DNA of 64,000 bases from assembly GCA_963930645.1 (NCBI GenBank), contig OZ005652.1, positions 355,819,102 to 355,883,101 on the forward strand, read 5' to 3'. The stretch comes from Salticus scenicus. Taxonomy: Eukaryota > Arthropoda > Arachnida > Araneae > Salticidae. The notes below the pieces were generated by a model. The model did no database searches, was not told the DNA's origin, and saw only the letters and a program-made list of their open reading frames with translations. Made by a program: the position numbers and the translations under genes. Shown piece after piece: positions 23,654 through 35,518 of the stretch (position 1 is its first letter; each line of letters starts with the position of its first letter).

Positions 23654-25331
23654 AAAAGAAAAGAAAAGAAAATTAATAATAATCAGTATCGAAACAAACA
23701 CTATCGATATTCTTTTTTTTTTTTTTTTTTTTTTAAATAATTTTGATTCAAGAAATAAAAAAGTGCGCGCGCAAAGTGAAATAAAATAAGTATAAAAATG
23801 AATTTAATGATTTAATTTTTATATAAATCATTATGGCGTACTATCTTAAAAAGTAGATATAAAATTTAAAGTTTATGTGGGGCGTGTGGCGTCTGTAAAA
23901 ATTGTTTTAAAAGGTAGAATAGAATAAAGAAACAACGATGTCGTTTGCATTTTGTTATATAGTTTGAATCTTTGAAAAACAAATTTTAAATAAATAAATT
24001 TAAATATGTATATAATGAAGAAGGGCTTTAATTATATGTTGTTAAAACACAAGTATTTCATACGTAGTATAACTAAAATGCATCTGATTTCTTTATTTAT
24101 AATACATAAGAAAAATAAATTAAAATAAAAAATAAACTTTCAGTGATGTACTAGTTTTATATGCATTTTCATATATATATATATACATTGTCTAAACTTT
24201 TAATTATCATTATCATTTTTTTTTTTTAATGTCACTATAAAGCACTTAGATATTTTATAAAAAAAAGACGATACAAATTAACTTTCCATTATAGATAAAA
24301 AATATTTATATGTTAAGATAGCTTAACGAGTGCTAGAGGAAAATCCATCATCTATTTTTTCTTGTCGTGATACTTGTATAACAACATGCTATGTTGTAAA
24401 AAACTCTCATTTATAATAGCGTCAAAATTAAAGAGAAAAACATGTGTGTGTTCAGTAATTTAATAAAAGATGGCAATTGTGTGTGGAAAGGTTTACATAT
24501 TTTATTGGAATAGTGGTTACCATTATGTATTTTTGTGCCAAAAGTGATGTATTTTTATTAAATGTGTCACATTAAGTCATGTTCATAAAGTAAACATTTT
24601 GATGGGATTAATAACAAAAATATATTTTTATAAAATATATTTTTAGATTGTGGATTAATTCAGCTTCCTTTTTTTGTGTGTTTCGGTTTGTTACCAAGTA
24701 CTTTTATTAGTATTTACAGAAATAGTCCTTAAAAATGTATTTTTTAAAATTAGTGTTTGAAAATTATATATTCAAGTTATGTCATTAAATTAAATTTGTA
24801 GGTTACAAATTTGCATACGATTTTAAGATAATAAAATGTATACTTATGTTTAATACATATATTTAAATTCCTGTAATAATTGGTACAAAAATTAAACTTA
24901 AGAAAAAACACAATACATAAAATACATAATATATATATATCTATATAAATGGTTAAATTCCAGTAACAAATGACCAATTTTATGCATTCTAAGATGTTAA
25001 ATAAAATGTAAAGTAATAAGTAAAAATGGATATATAAATAAAGATTGTATTACCATTAATTTGGTAAGTAAATGGTTTAGTCGCCATTTACAGAATTTTT
25101 TCAGCATTCAAGGAAGAATGCAGAGTTATTATTTTTATTTTGCATTTTAATTATTGAAAATTTTTTTGGTTACAAGCTACAACTGGTGAGAATTCCCAGG
25201 ACAGAAAAAAGATTCTTCCGGTTTGCTGATTCTACATTTTCTGGCAGCCACTTAATCATAATTTTTTCAATTTTTTTTCAAATTCTTTTAAAATAATTCT
25301 ATTTTTTTTTTTTTTTTCTTTTCCACTTTTT
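22692..25331. other. AT-rich DNA with poly(A)/(T) tracts
   Basis: Holds a weak inverted pair GAGGACTATTAGT / ACTATTAGTCCTC (about 23426 and 23571) around an A-run (23544-23571), T-runs at 23622-23650 and 23714-23734, and a TGCGCGCGC patch near 23764. No gene recognised. Confidence 0.5.
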
Positions 25332-25973
25332 TACTTTCTCTTACCCATATGGTCGAGAAAGTATTGTTTTAGGGCCAAATTTTTGAACTTGCGTTTTTGT
25401 TATATTTACATGTTCTGTGGTCCCCTGAATACGAAAATCATGCTTTTAGCGAATGGTCTGTGTGTCTGTCTGTCTGTGTGTCTGTGTCTGTCTGTCTGTG
25501 TGTCTTTTATCATGTAGTTTTCGATGGTCTGGGACCTTAAGAAAAAATAGTAGCAGAAATTCCAAACTCGGTATTCTAACTGTGTATCATATAGGGGTGA
25601 TACAGAAGCTTTTCGTTGAGATGAAGCAAATGGCTCGCGTACAGGGACACTCAAAAATATTCAAATACATTACGTCCATGGGGGAAATTGCAGGTAAGTA
25701 GAGTTTAACATCTATAGATTGCACTAAACCAAATGAAACGAATATATTTTTTTTGTAATAGAGATAGTCAACAGGAAAAAAAATCTGTATTTAGGAGTCT
25801 CGCCTCCGCCCCTGGGGGGGGGGGGAAGTCTCCCCTCAAGGGGAGTAAATTTTCATGATATGTATCTTTCAAAAGGGCTCACTATTACTCTTAACACGAA
25901 TGGTTGAACCATCGATCTGCAATAATTTAAAATAACGTTATCGAGTTTTTTTTTTTTTTTTCATTTTTAACAA

Positions 25974-26019
<46 letters not shown>

Positions 26020-26412
26020 TAATATTGAGAATAAATTCAACATTTTTTTTTTAAGATTTTGTGTTATACTACTTCTCTAATATGGAAATCTTCTGCATTA
26101 TCATAAAATGTAATTTGTTTAAATAATAATTTTGATAAATTATTTTTTTAAAACAGAATTTTTTTTATATAACCGAAAGAAATTCTGTATAAATGTAGGC
26201 GCATTATTGAAAAGGTGTGTTAAGGGGGACGACAGCCCCTCTCACACAGAACTAAGTATCATATAAAACTCTTCCGAAGCCTAATTTGAATTGTTTAACA
26301 TAGGTTTACATAACAGTACTCGTTATCTTACCTCTTAATCTCCAACCTGTATTTATAGTATTAAATTTCAGGGTACGAGAAAGTCGTGTGAGTGGCACAC
26401 CAGATTATTTGA
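25332..26412 (+). mobile_element. Hairpin-family element, near complete (H2)
   Basis: Order of parts: a 5' stem TACTTTCTC / GAGAAAGTA (25332-25340, 25355-25363); a GGTCCCCTGAATACG box near 25420; an AATCATG block; a TG/GTCT microsatellite (25456-25504); a GTACAGGGACAC block near 25640; a variable middle with an AAT run (25976-26018); and a tail ending in the hairpin GTGTG-AGTGG-CACAC (26386-26400) followed by CAGATTATTT. No ORF codes for a known protein. A 5' subterminal stem, a GTCY microsatellite and a 3' hairpin are what is known of Helentron-derived non-autonomous elements (DINE/HINE types). That assignment is inference. Confidence 0.65.
25976..26018. repeat. (AAT)n microsatellite
   Basis: About 14 AAT units inside the hairpin-family element. 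Confidence 0.95.
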
Positions 26413-26657
26413 TATAAAAACGAAAAAAAAAAAGAAAAATATTTCGTGAAAATATTCTACCACATGTTTTTGATGTATTTACACCTTTTGTGATTTTCTG
26501 TGCACGATTTGATTATTTTTAGAAAATTTCTCTTTGTATATATCAAAAATAATTTAGACATCAAGAACCAGAATGTAACAAAACTTATCATGAAATTAAA
26601 CTTCCACCTAAACTGCTGCATATTAGATTTGGGGGTGAAATCTCTCAACTATCGGCT

Positions 26658-26940
26658 GGTTTGTTTGTTGGGGTTTACGTAGCACTAGGGCTGCGCAATG
26701 GGTAATTGTCGATGGTCTGGGACTAACCCCTAGATTTGGTCCAGAGACATGCCATCACAATTGTGGTCCTACACGGAGAGAATGGATTCATGGCTTCGGT
26801 AACCCCCAGAGGTATAATTTTGATGGGAACATGGGGTTCATTGCGACCACGATAGATTTTACGTGCACCAGCCACCATTAGTGTACACGACGGTCTTTGG
26901 CCGGCTCGAATACCTCAAATAGCAGCGTTGTCATTCCAGT
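26658..26940 (+). repeat. Dispersed SINE-like repeat
   Basis: Begins GGTTTGTTTGTTGGGG, then TTTACGTAGCACTAGGG and CTGCGCAATGGG. It is GC-richer than its surroundings and ends with GTGCACCAGCCACCATTAG and GGCTCGAATACCTCAAA. It is the longer relative of the copy at 19737-19865. No target duplication was resolved. Confidence 0.6.
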
Positions 26941-27096
26941 TTTACAATCTTTAACATGATTGTACAGCATAAAATGTGTAAATGCACATAATTAGAATTT
27001 GTTTCAACATTACAAAGCGTATTAAAAAATGTTTATTTGTAATAGTAATATCCAACCAGAATTATCTTTGTATATGTATGGAAAACACTTCCCCAG

Positions 27097-27240
27097 TAGA
27101 GGTGAGATGGGCTCAGCCCGAGCCCGTAAGCCCGAGCACGAGCCCGATCAGGCTGAAATCTTACGCAAGTCTTACGGCTCCGGCCAGGCTCGGATTCAAG
27201 CTAAAAGTTCCGTTTATTTTATTCCTCACTAACTGGAAAA

Positions 27241-27277
<37 letters not shown>

Positions 27278-27809
27278 TCATTTTGAGAGCACCTTTAGTA
27301 ATTCTATAATAGTCATGATAGGTTATAAATCACAAAATAATCTTGCAAACCAGCTTTGACTTTCCTTTTTCTAAATTGAACTTTTTATTCAACGGGGTGC
27401 ATATTATGTCATAGTGTTATACAGTAATCCTTCCTCTTTCGTTATATTGGGCCTCATTATATCACTCATTCAGATAAATGTTTTGTCTCCCGATAGGCGC
27501 GTTATAAACAATGGTCTGCACTATTAAATATATATTATATAAATATATACATATATACAGAGACACAGACATTATAAATTGTTATAATAACATTTATAGT
27601 TATTTAAATTGAGGATTGATAATAAGAAAATTAATTTGAAAATTAAAACATTATTTAATTTTACTATTGTATATGCGTTGCATAGCGTACCACTTTCAAT
27701 ATCGGGCTCTAATCTTACAAATTTTTTCGGGCTCGGGCGAGCTCAGTTCAAAAATGTTTCGGGCCCGGGTGGGCTCGGATTGCCAAAATAGAGCCCGATC
27801 TCACCTCTG
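27097..27809. mobile_element. Non-autonomous hAT element, 713 bp
   Basis: The ends are TAGAGGTGAGATGGGCTC at the left and, inverted, CAGAGGTGAGATCGGGCTC at the right. They are flanked by TTCCCCAG (27089-27096) and TTCCCTAG (27810-27817), an 8-bp duplication with one change. Both ends carry arrays of GGGCTCGGGC-type motifs, which hAT transposases commonly bind as subterminal repeats. The interior is AT-rich with a long A-run at 27243-27273 and no transposase. Confidence 0.82.
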
Positions 27810-27817
27810 TTCCCTAG

Positions 27818-30313
27818 TACTCTATGCATACTGAATACAAAAAATACCTTCCACCAGGGGATGCAAATTCTCAATATATATATATAGATATAGGTAGAGA
27901 TAGAGATATATATGCTTAGGAAAAAAAAAAAAGATTGAATTATTTAAAAATCCACAAAAAAAGTTATTAAAAATTACTGAACATAAAATTAATCATTTTA
28001 AATTTTGAGATCAAAATATCCTACGGAATTTTGAAGATAAATATTTAAACTTCTCAAATAATTTTCGCTCTATATCTGCTTTCTCATCTTATGCAAAGTA
28101 ACATAAAATAATATACGTTTTGTAATAATTTATCAGTAAATGTCGTACATAAAAATTTATACAAAGTTCGGGGATAAAAAGTTTCATTATAATACCCCAG
28201 TATTAGATATTCATTTTAATAAAATCAGACATTTATATATAAATTTGTCAGAATAAAATAAATAAATAAATAAATAATTCGGATATCTTTATATTTTATA
28301 CACAATAAAAATCAACAACGACAACAGAAAAATTTCTGTGTTTGTGTGTGTTGTTGTGTCAGCATGTCTCTAATAATATTTTTGTCCGGGTATCACGTTG
28401 GAACGAATAGACGGAATTCAACGACACTTTAATTTAATTTAGGTCTGTACTGCAGAAATTTAGGTCTGTACACAACTTAAAATTAGATATATCGAAAATT
28501 TAAAAATTTTATTAAATTAGAGATATGGGTAACAATACCTGCGCATGCGTCATAAGTGTTTAGTCAGTAAAACGCATTGAATGGAAAAAAGTTATGTTAT
28601 ATTTACGTTTTTGATTTCAGAGCACGACAAATTGATCTGAAAGTATTTTCTATGAGTTCGTAGGAGAGTAGATGTATATAGAACGTTTTTTATTCGACCG
28701 GGTATCACCTGAAAACGGTTGGACAAATTCAGTGACACTTGGCTGTAGTTTACGTCTGTACTAAAATTAAAATTATATTCATTAAACCTTCCAAAATCTT
28801 AATTAGACTTACGGATATAAGCAGAAAACGCTTGTGTAACTAATTAAAATTATAATATCTAGGTATTTTGATACGTTTAAATCAATTTATTTAAAAAAGA
28901 AAAGGAAAAAAGAAAATAAAAAATGCTTGCAATATTATTTCAAAATAATTTATGAAAATTATATTTATGTCTAGATTATTGTACTTAATGAAAAAAAAAA
29001 AAGAGTTGAATAGCGGAAAATATAAAATTTTGCACTAGTTTTGCTTGCTTTACGATTTTGCCTACTTTTTTTTTTTTTTTATAATAATAATAATAATTAT
29101 AATAATAATAATAATAATAAAAATCCGATTTAAGAATTTCTCTTATTGCTTATTTATTACAATATCTATTCTTTTTTTAATAACATTGTATAAGAATAAT
29201 ATAACATTCCCTTAATTTTGCAGTTAAACAATAAAAACATAAATATATATATAAATTATACTTGTTGCTTTATAAAACGACTAACGCACTATTATTTTTT
29301 TCTACACATTTTTCACAGAGAAAATGCATAAATGTAAGAAAATTTTAAATATTTTTTCTGTGCTTCCTGTAGGAAGCAATTTAATCAAGAAAAAGGAATA
29401 TTCCCACTACAATTTTCTTTGGTGCACAAAACAGAAGCGCGAAAGTCGTTGGAGAAATTCGATATATCTTTCACACTCAGAAAAAGAAATTGTTATGAAT
29501 TTTTAAAATAAATATCTGTTTTCCTGTAGCATGTGCAATTTATGTATACATGGTGAAACTAGTGCATTTTCAACGATCGGAGATTATTTTTCAAATGTTA
29601 CATTTTTTTTTTTTCTTAAGTTATATAATTTGTAATAAAAAGAATATATTTACAATGTATGGAATAAACAGCTATTTTTCTTTAAATTGTTTCTTTTTTT
29701 TTAATAAATAATGTTTAAAAAATATATGGATTGTTTCACATTGAAAGAACACGTTAAATACTTTTTCAAAATTTTCTCTAAATTATTTTTTGCTTGTTAC
29801 ATTCGAAAAGTTTTAATGAATAAAAAATAAATTAAATTCATGCTTTAAAATAATTACAAATAACACACACACAGAGAAAAATAAATAAAAATATAAAAGT
29901 GAATTACATTTTTAAGTTTAGTTGGTTAGCATTTACTGTCAATTTTGTTTCAACAGATTTTGTAAGAGATTTAAATAAATTAACTCAGAATGTTTGTAAA
30001 AATGTAATATTCTAAAGAAATAGAGTATTATGTAGCAATACACTATGAATGCATACTAGGATGTTATCAGTATTGTAAAAATAATTATAAGGAATGCTAT
30101 TTCAATGATTTAGTTAAATTTAAAAAGAACATAAAATTTGCATAATTTTTTTTTTCGTAAATCGACATATGCATCAAAAATTTTAAAACACCCCCTAATA
30201 GAAGTATAAATTGACTACTCCAGTCTGTCTTGTCCCGTAAATAAAGGATTTTTGTCGGAACAAATTCGGATAAAGCTGAATTTTTTTTCAGTCGATAAAC
30301 ATTATAACAACAT

Positions 30314-30352
<39 letters not shown>

Positions 30353-31691
30353 AGTCCCCACCGCTCTTCTCCGGACATCCCTCGTTATCCCCACCTTCAA
30401 ATTAGGAATATAAACTATATATATATATATATTAAGATTAGAAACACTTTTGAAAAATATTTTGAAAAATCATAGCACGGTGAGTGAACAGACAGTTTCA
30501 GATATTGAAACGAGAAGAGTGCGCCGCAGACGCTGTCGAGCGGGAATTTACTGTGATTAAATTTTTCAATAATGCTATGTTCACAATATGTCAATAAGCT
30601 GTTGTAGGACCTGAAAGGGGGGAAAAGGCACCGCAGGCGCCACCGAGCTGGAGTTTCGCATATTCAAATTTTTAAAGGATCGCGAACCAGATGTTTTCCG
30701 AAAGCGGTTTGTTATAAATAAATTAATGCTGATTCGATTTGAGGGCACATCGGACGAATGACAGCACAGCGGAAGTACTATGATGCAGCGTAAATTCATT
30801 CCCAATAAGACTATATCTCAGTATATACATTACATAGAAATTTATGAATAAGCAACAAAGTTGCATTGTGATATAATTTCTATGAAAAATTAAGTTGATT
30901 TAATTTTGCTGTATACTCCTGACAAATGCTGCTGCTATTAAATACTGCGATTTTCCTGATTTTTGTATCTAAGCATCTATTAATGAAAATTGCACCACAT
31001 AATTTGCTCATGGTAAGAAAAATAACAGTAGCGCTAATCATTGACCGATATGTACCCAATTTTAATCAGCATATTTCTTATAATTTATATTTCCCATACA
31101 AAGTCAAATGTATTTTTATAACATAAAATCCCGTACACAGCATTCTCGTAAATGGGATTGAATTTTAGAATAGTAGATCTACCATGTGATATTCATACAA
31201 TTTGATTTACCAGAGTTTTACATAAAATACATCTTAATTTTATACACTATAGAAGCTGATGTATATCTTTCTTTAAAATGGAGGGAATATCGCAGCATAC
31301 AAACACAACTTGTTAAATATAAAACACGGAAATGTAATCAGCATCAATATTAGTTAAAAATATTACAAAATATAAAGTTTTGGTAACATTCTGCCCTTTG
31401 CTTCGGTTGTTACAGAGTGCACAATATTTTACTACCACGCACACAGACAGTTAGACGTTTTCTAAATCTATTTTTTTCGTTTCCACAACAACTTAAAAAT
31501 GGTCAAATAGTCGAAAATATTTAGTTACACTCGTACATATTCTGTTACAAGAAAAAAAAAAATCTAGTAATTAAGAAAAATTAATGGAAAATATCTTTTT
31601 CCTTATTTTTCCTCTGCACTGTTTAACAGGTTTATTTTTTCGTAATTGTATTTAGATCAGTTAAATGTTTATTTTGGCAATCAATACTGTA
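27818..31691. other. AT-rich DNA with minor tandem repeats
   Basis: A GGGTATCAC...CAACGACACTT block near 28387-28430 recurs near 28700-28742 (period about 310) after a TG-rich stretch (28338-28360). A GC-richer pair of ~110-bp units lies at about 30490-30570 and 30595-30680. A T-run lies at 30319-30347. The ORFs at 29324 and 30926 (plus) and 30581 (minus) show no family resemblance. Confidence 0.5.
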
Positions 31692-31816
31692 TGTACCAAT
31701 GCGCTATATATATATGACGATGGCACTTAAGTATAGAAATGCAAAATCTTCTAGATTTTGATGTTTCTATACGTTTCGAGGTACCCTGAGTCCGTTTCCA
31801 CTATTTTTGAGATGAT

Positions 31817-31870
31817 GTATGTATGTGTGTGTGTATGTGTGTATGTGTGTATGTATGTGTGTATGTCTGT
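31817..31870. repeat. (TG/TATG)n microsatellite
   Basis: A run of GTGT and GTAT units at the microsatellite position of the hairpin family. Confidence 0.9.
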
Positions 31871-31882
31871 GAGTGAACACGC

Positions 31883-32580
31883 TAGCGTCTAAACGCTTTG
31901 TTCGAATAAGCTGAAAGTTGGTACGTATATTGTAAGTCACCATAGTACGAACCCTATAGATTTTGGTGAATGTAGCACTTATAGTTTTTTTACAGGGACA
32001 CAAAGAAAAATTTTTTATCATTATGGCCTATGGGACAAAAATCTTAAAAGTGCGATAGCATCTAAACGCCTTATTCAATTGAGCAAAAACTTTATACACA
32101 TATTATAGGTCACAGATACTCAATCTGTATAGATTTTAGAGAATCTAGCACTTATAGTTTTTTTACAGGGACACAAAGAAAAATTCTTTATCATTATGGC
32201 CTATGGGGCCAAATCTTTAAAAGTGTGATAGCGTCTAAACGCCTTATTAATCTGAGCAAAAAATTTGTACACATGTTATAGGTCACATTTGCACCAACTG
32301 TATACATTTTGGTAAATCTAGCACTTACAGTTTTTTTACAGGGACACAAATAAAATTTCTTTATCATTATGGCCTATGAGACCAAATTTTTAAAAGTGCG
32401 ATAGCATCTAAACGCCTTATTCAATTGAGCTGAAAATTTGTATGATTATTATAAATCACTGTTGCAATAACTATAAACATTTTGGAATTTTGGTAAATCT
32501 AGCATTTATAGATTTTTACAGGGACACAACGAAAAATTCTTTATCATTATAATCTATGGGCTCAAAGTTCAGTAGCGTTA
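31883..32580 (+). repeat. Four ~175-bp central tandem repeats
   Basis: Each unit holds AGCRTCTAAACGCC (near 31885, 32060, 32230, 32405), a TATAGGTCAC-type block, CTAGCACTTATAGTTTTTTT and ACAGGGACACAAAGAAAAAT, then TTATCATTATGGCCTATGGG. Divergence is low to moderate. Related ACAGGGACAC units are found near 25640 and 56009. Confidence 0.9.
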
Positions 32581-32740
32581 AATAAAACCTCGTGTGATAT
32601 ATGGAGAAAAATACTCAAACACTCTATTATGGTTTTCTCTCTTTTGTTTGTTTAACAACTCCTCTTTCTTTATTTTATCTACAAAACTGTTAGTTACTCA
32701 ATGTTCGGAAAGTCGAGTGGAGTCACTCCAGATTTTTTTA

Positions 32741-34620
32741 TTTTTATTTTTTCGAGAAGGAAATACAAGATGAAAATGATACATTCTTTTAAATATCGTC
32801 ACAATCTAACAAAAAAATGAACTTGAAAGTGTTGTCGTTTTTACCCATCAATAGCTTAAAAATCGTTTCAAAATTTTGACTGTTAAAATACCTCACAACA
32901 TTTTGGTTACGAATGCTATTGGTCTCCATCCACTTTGATGTGTGTTCTATTATGTGAACGGGGACTAGGTTTTGTTGCACGATGCTTAAACCTATTAGAT
33001 ATTATATATATGATTAAACCGGCTCAAGATTTAGCTTATTGTCTGGAAATATTTTCCCCTATATAATTTTGTAAACATCAAACATAACACCATACAGGAG
33101 AATCACTCTTTTTTTATCGTAACATTCTTTTATGACCCGTCTTTTCGCAACATTAATGATTATATATGCTTTTATTTTACTTTTATTTTATTTATTTATT
33201 TATTTTATTTTTTTAATCGACTGGCAAAGTAAATGAATATAATCATATTTTGTTTTAAATGTTGATAAAAATTAATTTTATTCAAGCAGTTTTCTTTTCT
33301 AATCTATAGAAATTCCCCAAAAAAGAGTTTTGATCAGTAGGATTGAGAGGAGAATAAATAGAATGGTTCATATAAATGTGCATCTTCTAGTACATAAAGG
33401 TGCTGATAGTAATTTATTTATTTATTTTTATCATTTTTGTTATTATTTATTTCATTTTCTTTTACTCATATATTTATTTATTGAAGGATAGAACGATTAC
33501 CTAATACTTTGTTTACACGGAAACGTTGGATTTATATATTTATTATTTAAATACTTGCATAAAAATGGTCGAGTTTGGACCACTGGAACACAATAGTTTA
33601 AATAAAATATCTTATTAAAAACACTTATTCTGTATATATATATATATATTTATTTATTTTATTTTCTGTTGTAGATAAACCTATTAATAATATTATTTTT
33701 CGTTGCAGCATATTTTTATTATATGTCTTTTATTATATTGTAGTATTACAGGAGACATTGCTAAATTGTATTATTAAATTTATTTATTTAGTTTATTTAT
33801 TATTTTGAATTAAAAAGTTACGCTAAATTTTGCATCAGAATGAGCAGGCAAAGATATGTGCCTGCGCATTATGCAATTAAACAGCATGATTTACACCAGA
33901 AACTTCTCTAATGAATATCATTTTACAATTGTGTCTGCTGAAAATTATTCTATATAACAGTAAAATATACTGACGCCTAGTTTTGCCAGTAGATTTTGCT
34001 TGAAAATTTAGCGCAATATACATAATTTTGCAAATTTTAATTTATTAATGAAAAAATGTCATGCATTAAAAGGTACGGGAAAAGAAAAGTCTTCCACAAT
34101 ATGTCTCCGGAGGAAACATCCTTTGAAAAAACCCATCCCCAGACATAAACGTCTACAAAAGAATATATATATATATATATATTAATACTTTTTAATTTTG
34201 CATGAAAATAGTAAGAAAAGAATGAATTTTCTACTTTTTTTATCTAAAATAAAGATTGGCATTGAAAAATAAATACATTTCTTTTACAAGATTTGTTCTA
34301 ATGAATATATATAATATAATACTTCAAAATGGAAAAGAAATATCCAGCATCATATAATAATATATATGTTTTTTAATATAATTTTATAGAAACACATATC
34401 ACGTTATTGTGCATAATCAACAAATTGTCCGGAATCTACATACCTTTTCATCATAAGCAAATTACACACGAGCTCTACACAAGTGATACACAGGTAATGT
34501 ATGTCGAGTAGAATTCCTGGGATTCAACTGTAGAAAGTTCCAATTAATTATCCAGGTCCATAAAGCTGAAAAGATTGCCGTGATAATAAAAGAAGACAAC
34601 TTGTTCGCTGCATAATGTAT
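32741..34620. other. AT-rich DNA, nothing recognised
   Basis: TTTA-rich stretches near 33181-33215 and 33413-33485, and TA runs near 33634 and 34166. No gene or repeat pair seen. Confidence 0.5.
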
Positions 34621-34625
34621 TTATT

Positions 34626-34859
34626 TTGGAAATCAAAAGTTCCTTAACAGTGGCAGTACACATAGACCATAAGTACGAGAATGCAAAAAGTAGAGGTGAG
34701 AGAGAGAGCTACGGGGTTACATGTTATGCTAACAACAGTTGTAGAGCCAATTCTGAAGTTGACTCTCTTGCAATTAAGATCAGACTGATGAATTACGCCA
34801 AAATTATTCAAACAGTGCCAAACTTTCCAGCCAAAGCTAATCCTTTGTTTGTAGAATAA
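34626..34859 (+). other. Unrecognised 77-residue ORF
   Basis: Lies in a patch (about 34390-34960) with more balanced base composition than its surroundings. The translation is hydrophilic with no signal peptide or membrane segment (segment KYENAKSRGERESYGVTCY). It is not a family I recognise. It could be an exon or relic of an unknown repeat. Confidence 0.25.
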
Positions 34860-35514
34860 TTTAATATAAATATTTTGAATTTAGTAAGTTCGTTACAGCA
34901 GTTTATGCCAAGTTTTATCGCCAGAAGACCGTTATTTAAGGGAGACACCCAGACTAGGATTTATTGCACATCCTGTGATAAAAAAAAATATAAATTACTC
35001 TTTAATGATATTAGAACGGAAATGTATTGCTTAATTTAGCTTCGAATAAATAAACTTACGCAATTTAACAAAATGAAAATGTAATTATGTATCCAACGGT
35101 TTATAACATGGAAATAATATTTTTTTTATATTTTATTTATTAAATGATTTAGAAGAGCTTATAATTTTGAGAGATGTCATTTAAAAGGAATATGTTTTTT
35201 GTTCTCAGATGATTTATTAATAGCATAAGGTTGTAGGATTTTAAGGCCGATTGACTCCTGATGTGTCCTAGGCCTAGAGGGGGAATGCCCTCCGTCAATA
35301 GCATAAGGGATAAAGTATTATTAGAATTAAGATATCTATTATAGACAAAAGCGAATAAATATAAAAGTTATTTAGAATTTCGTTATCTACTTTTATTAGC
35401 CATTTAATTTATTGAAAATATAATAATTATTTATTGCCTTTATTTAAAGTTATAATTAAAACTCATATATGTGAAGGAACGACTTCACACAGCCATCTGA
35501 AGAATCTCAGAAAA
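34860..35514. other. Unassigned DNA
   Basis: Includes a block GGCCGATTGACTCCTGATG and GTCCTAGGCCTAGAGGGGG near 35245-35285. It resembles GGTCCTAGGCCTATAGG near 44741, so it is probably another dispersed repeat. Confidence 0.4.
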
Positions 35515-35518
35515 TTAA

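Larger units (their letters stand above)
31692..32740 (+). mobile_element. Hairpin-family element with central repeats (H3)
   Basis: Order: a weak 5' stem around 31692-31726; a GAGGTACCCTGAGTCC box (31779); a TG microsatellite (31817-31870); four ~175-bp tandem units; and a tail ending in the hairpin GAGTG-GAGT-CACTC (32715-32728) followed by CAGATTTTTT. The stem differs from the GTGTG/CACAC stem of sister copies, yet pairing is kept. There is no coding capacity. The layout matches H2 but with clear central repeats. Confidence 0.65.

Noticed and set aside
25406..25701. Overlapping ORFs with Cys-Val-Ser or His-Thr-Asp runs
   Set aside because: Translated TG/GTCT microsatellite of the hairpin-family element.
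27029..27245. Two overlapping plus-strand ORFs rich in Pro/Ala/Arg
   Set aside because: They translate the GC-rich subterminal array of the hAT element.
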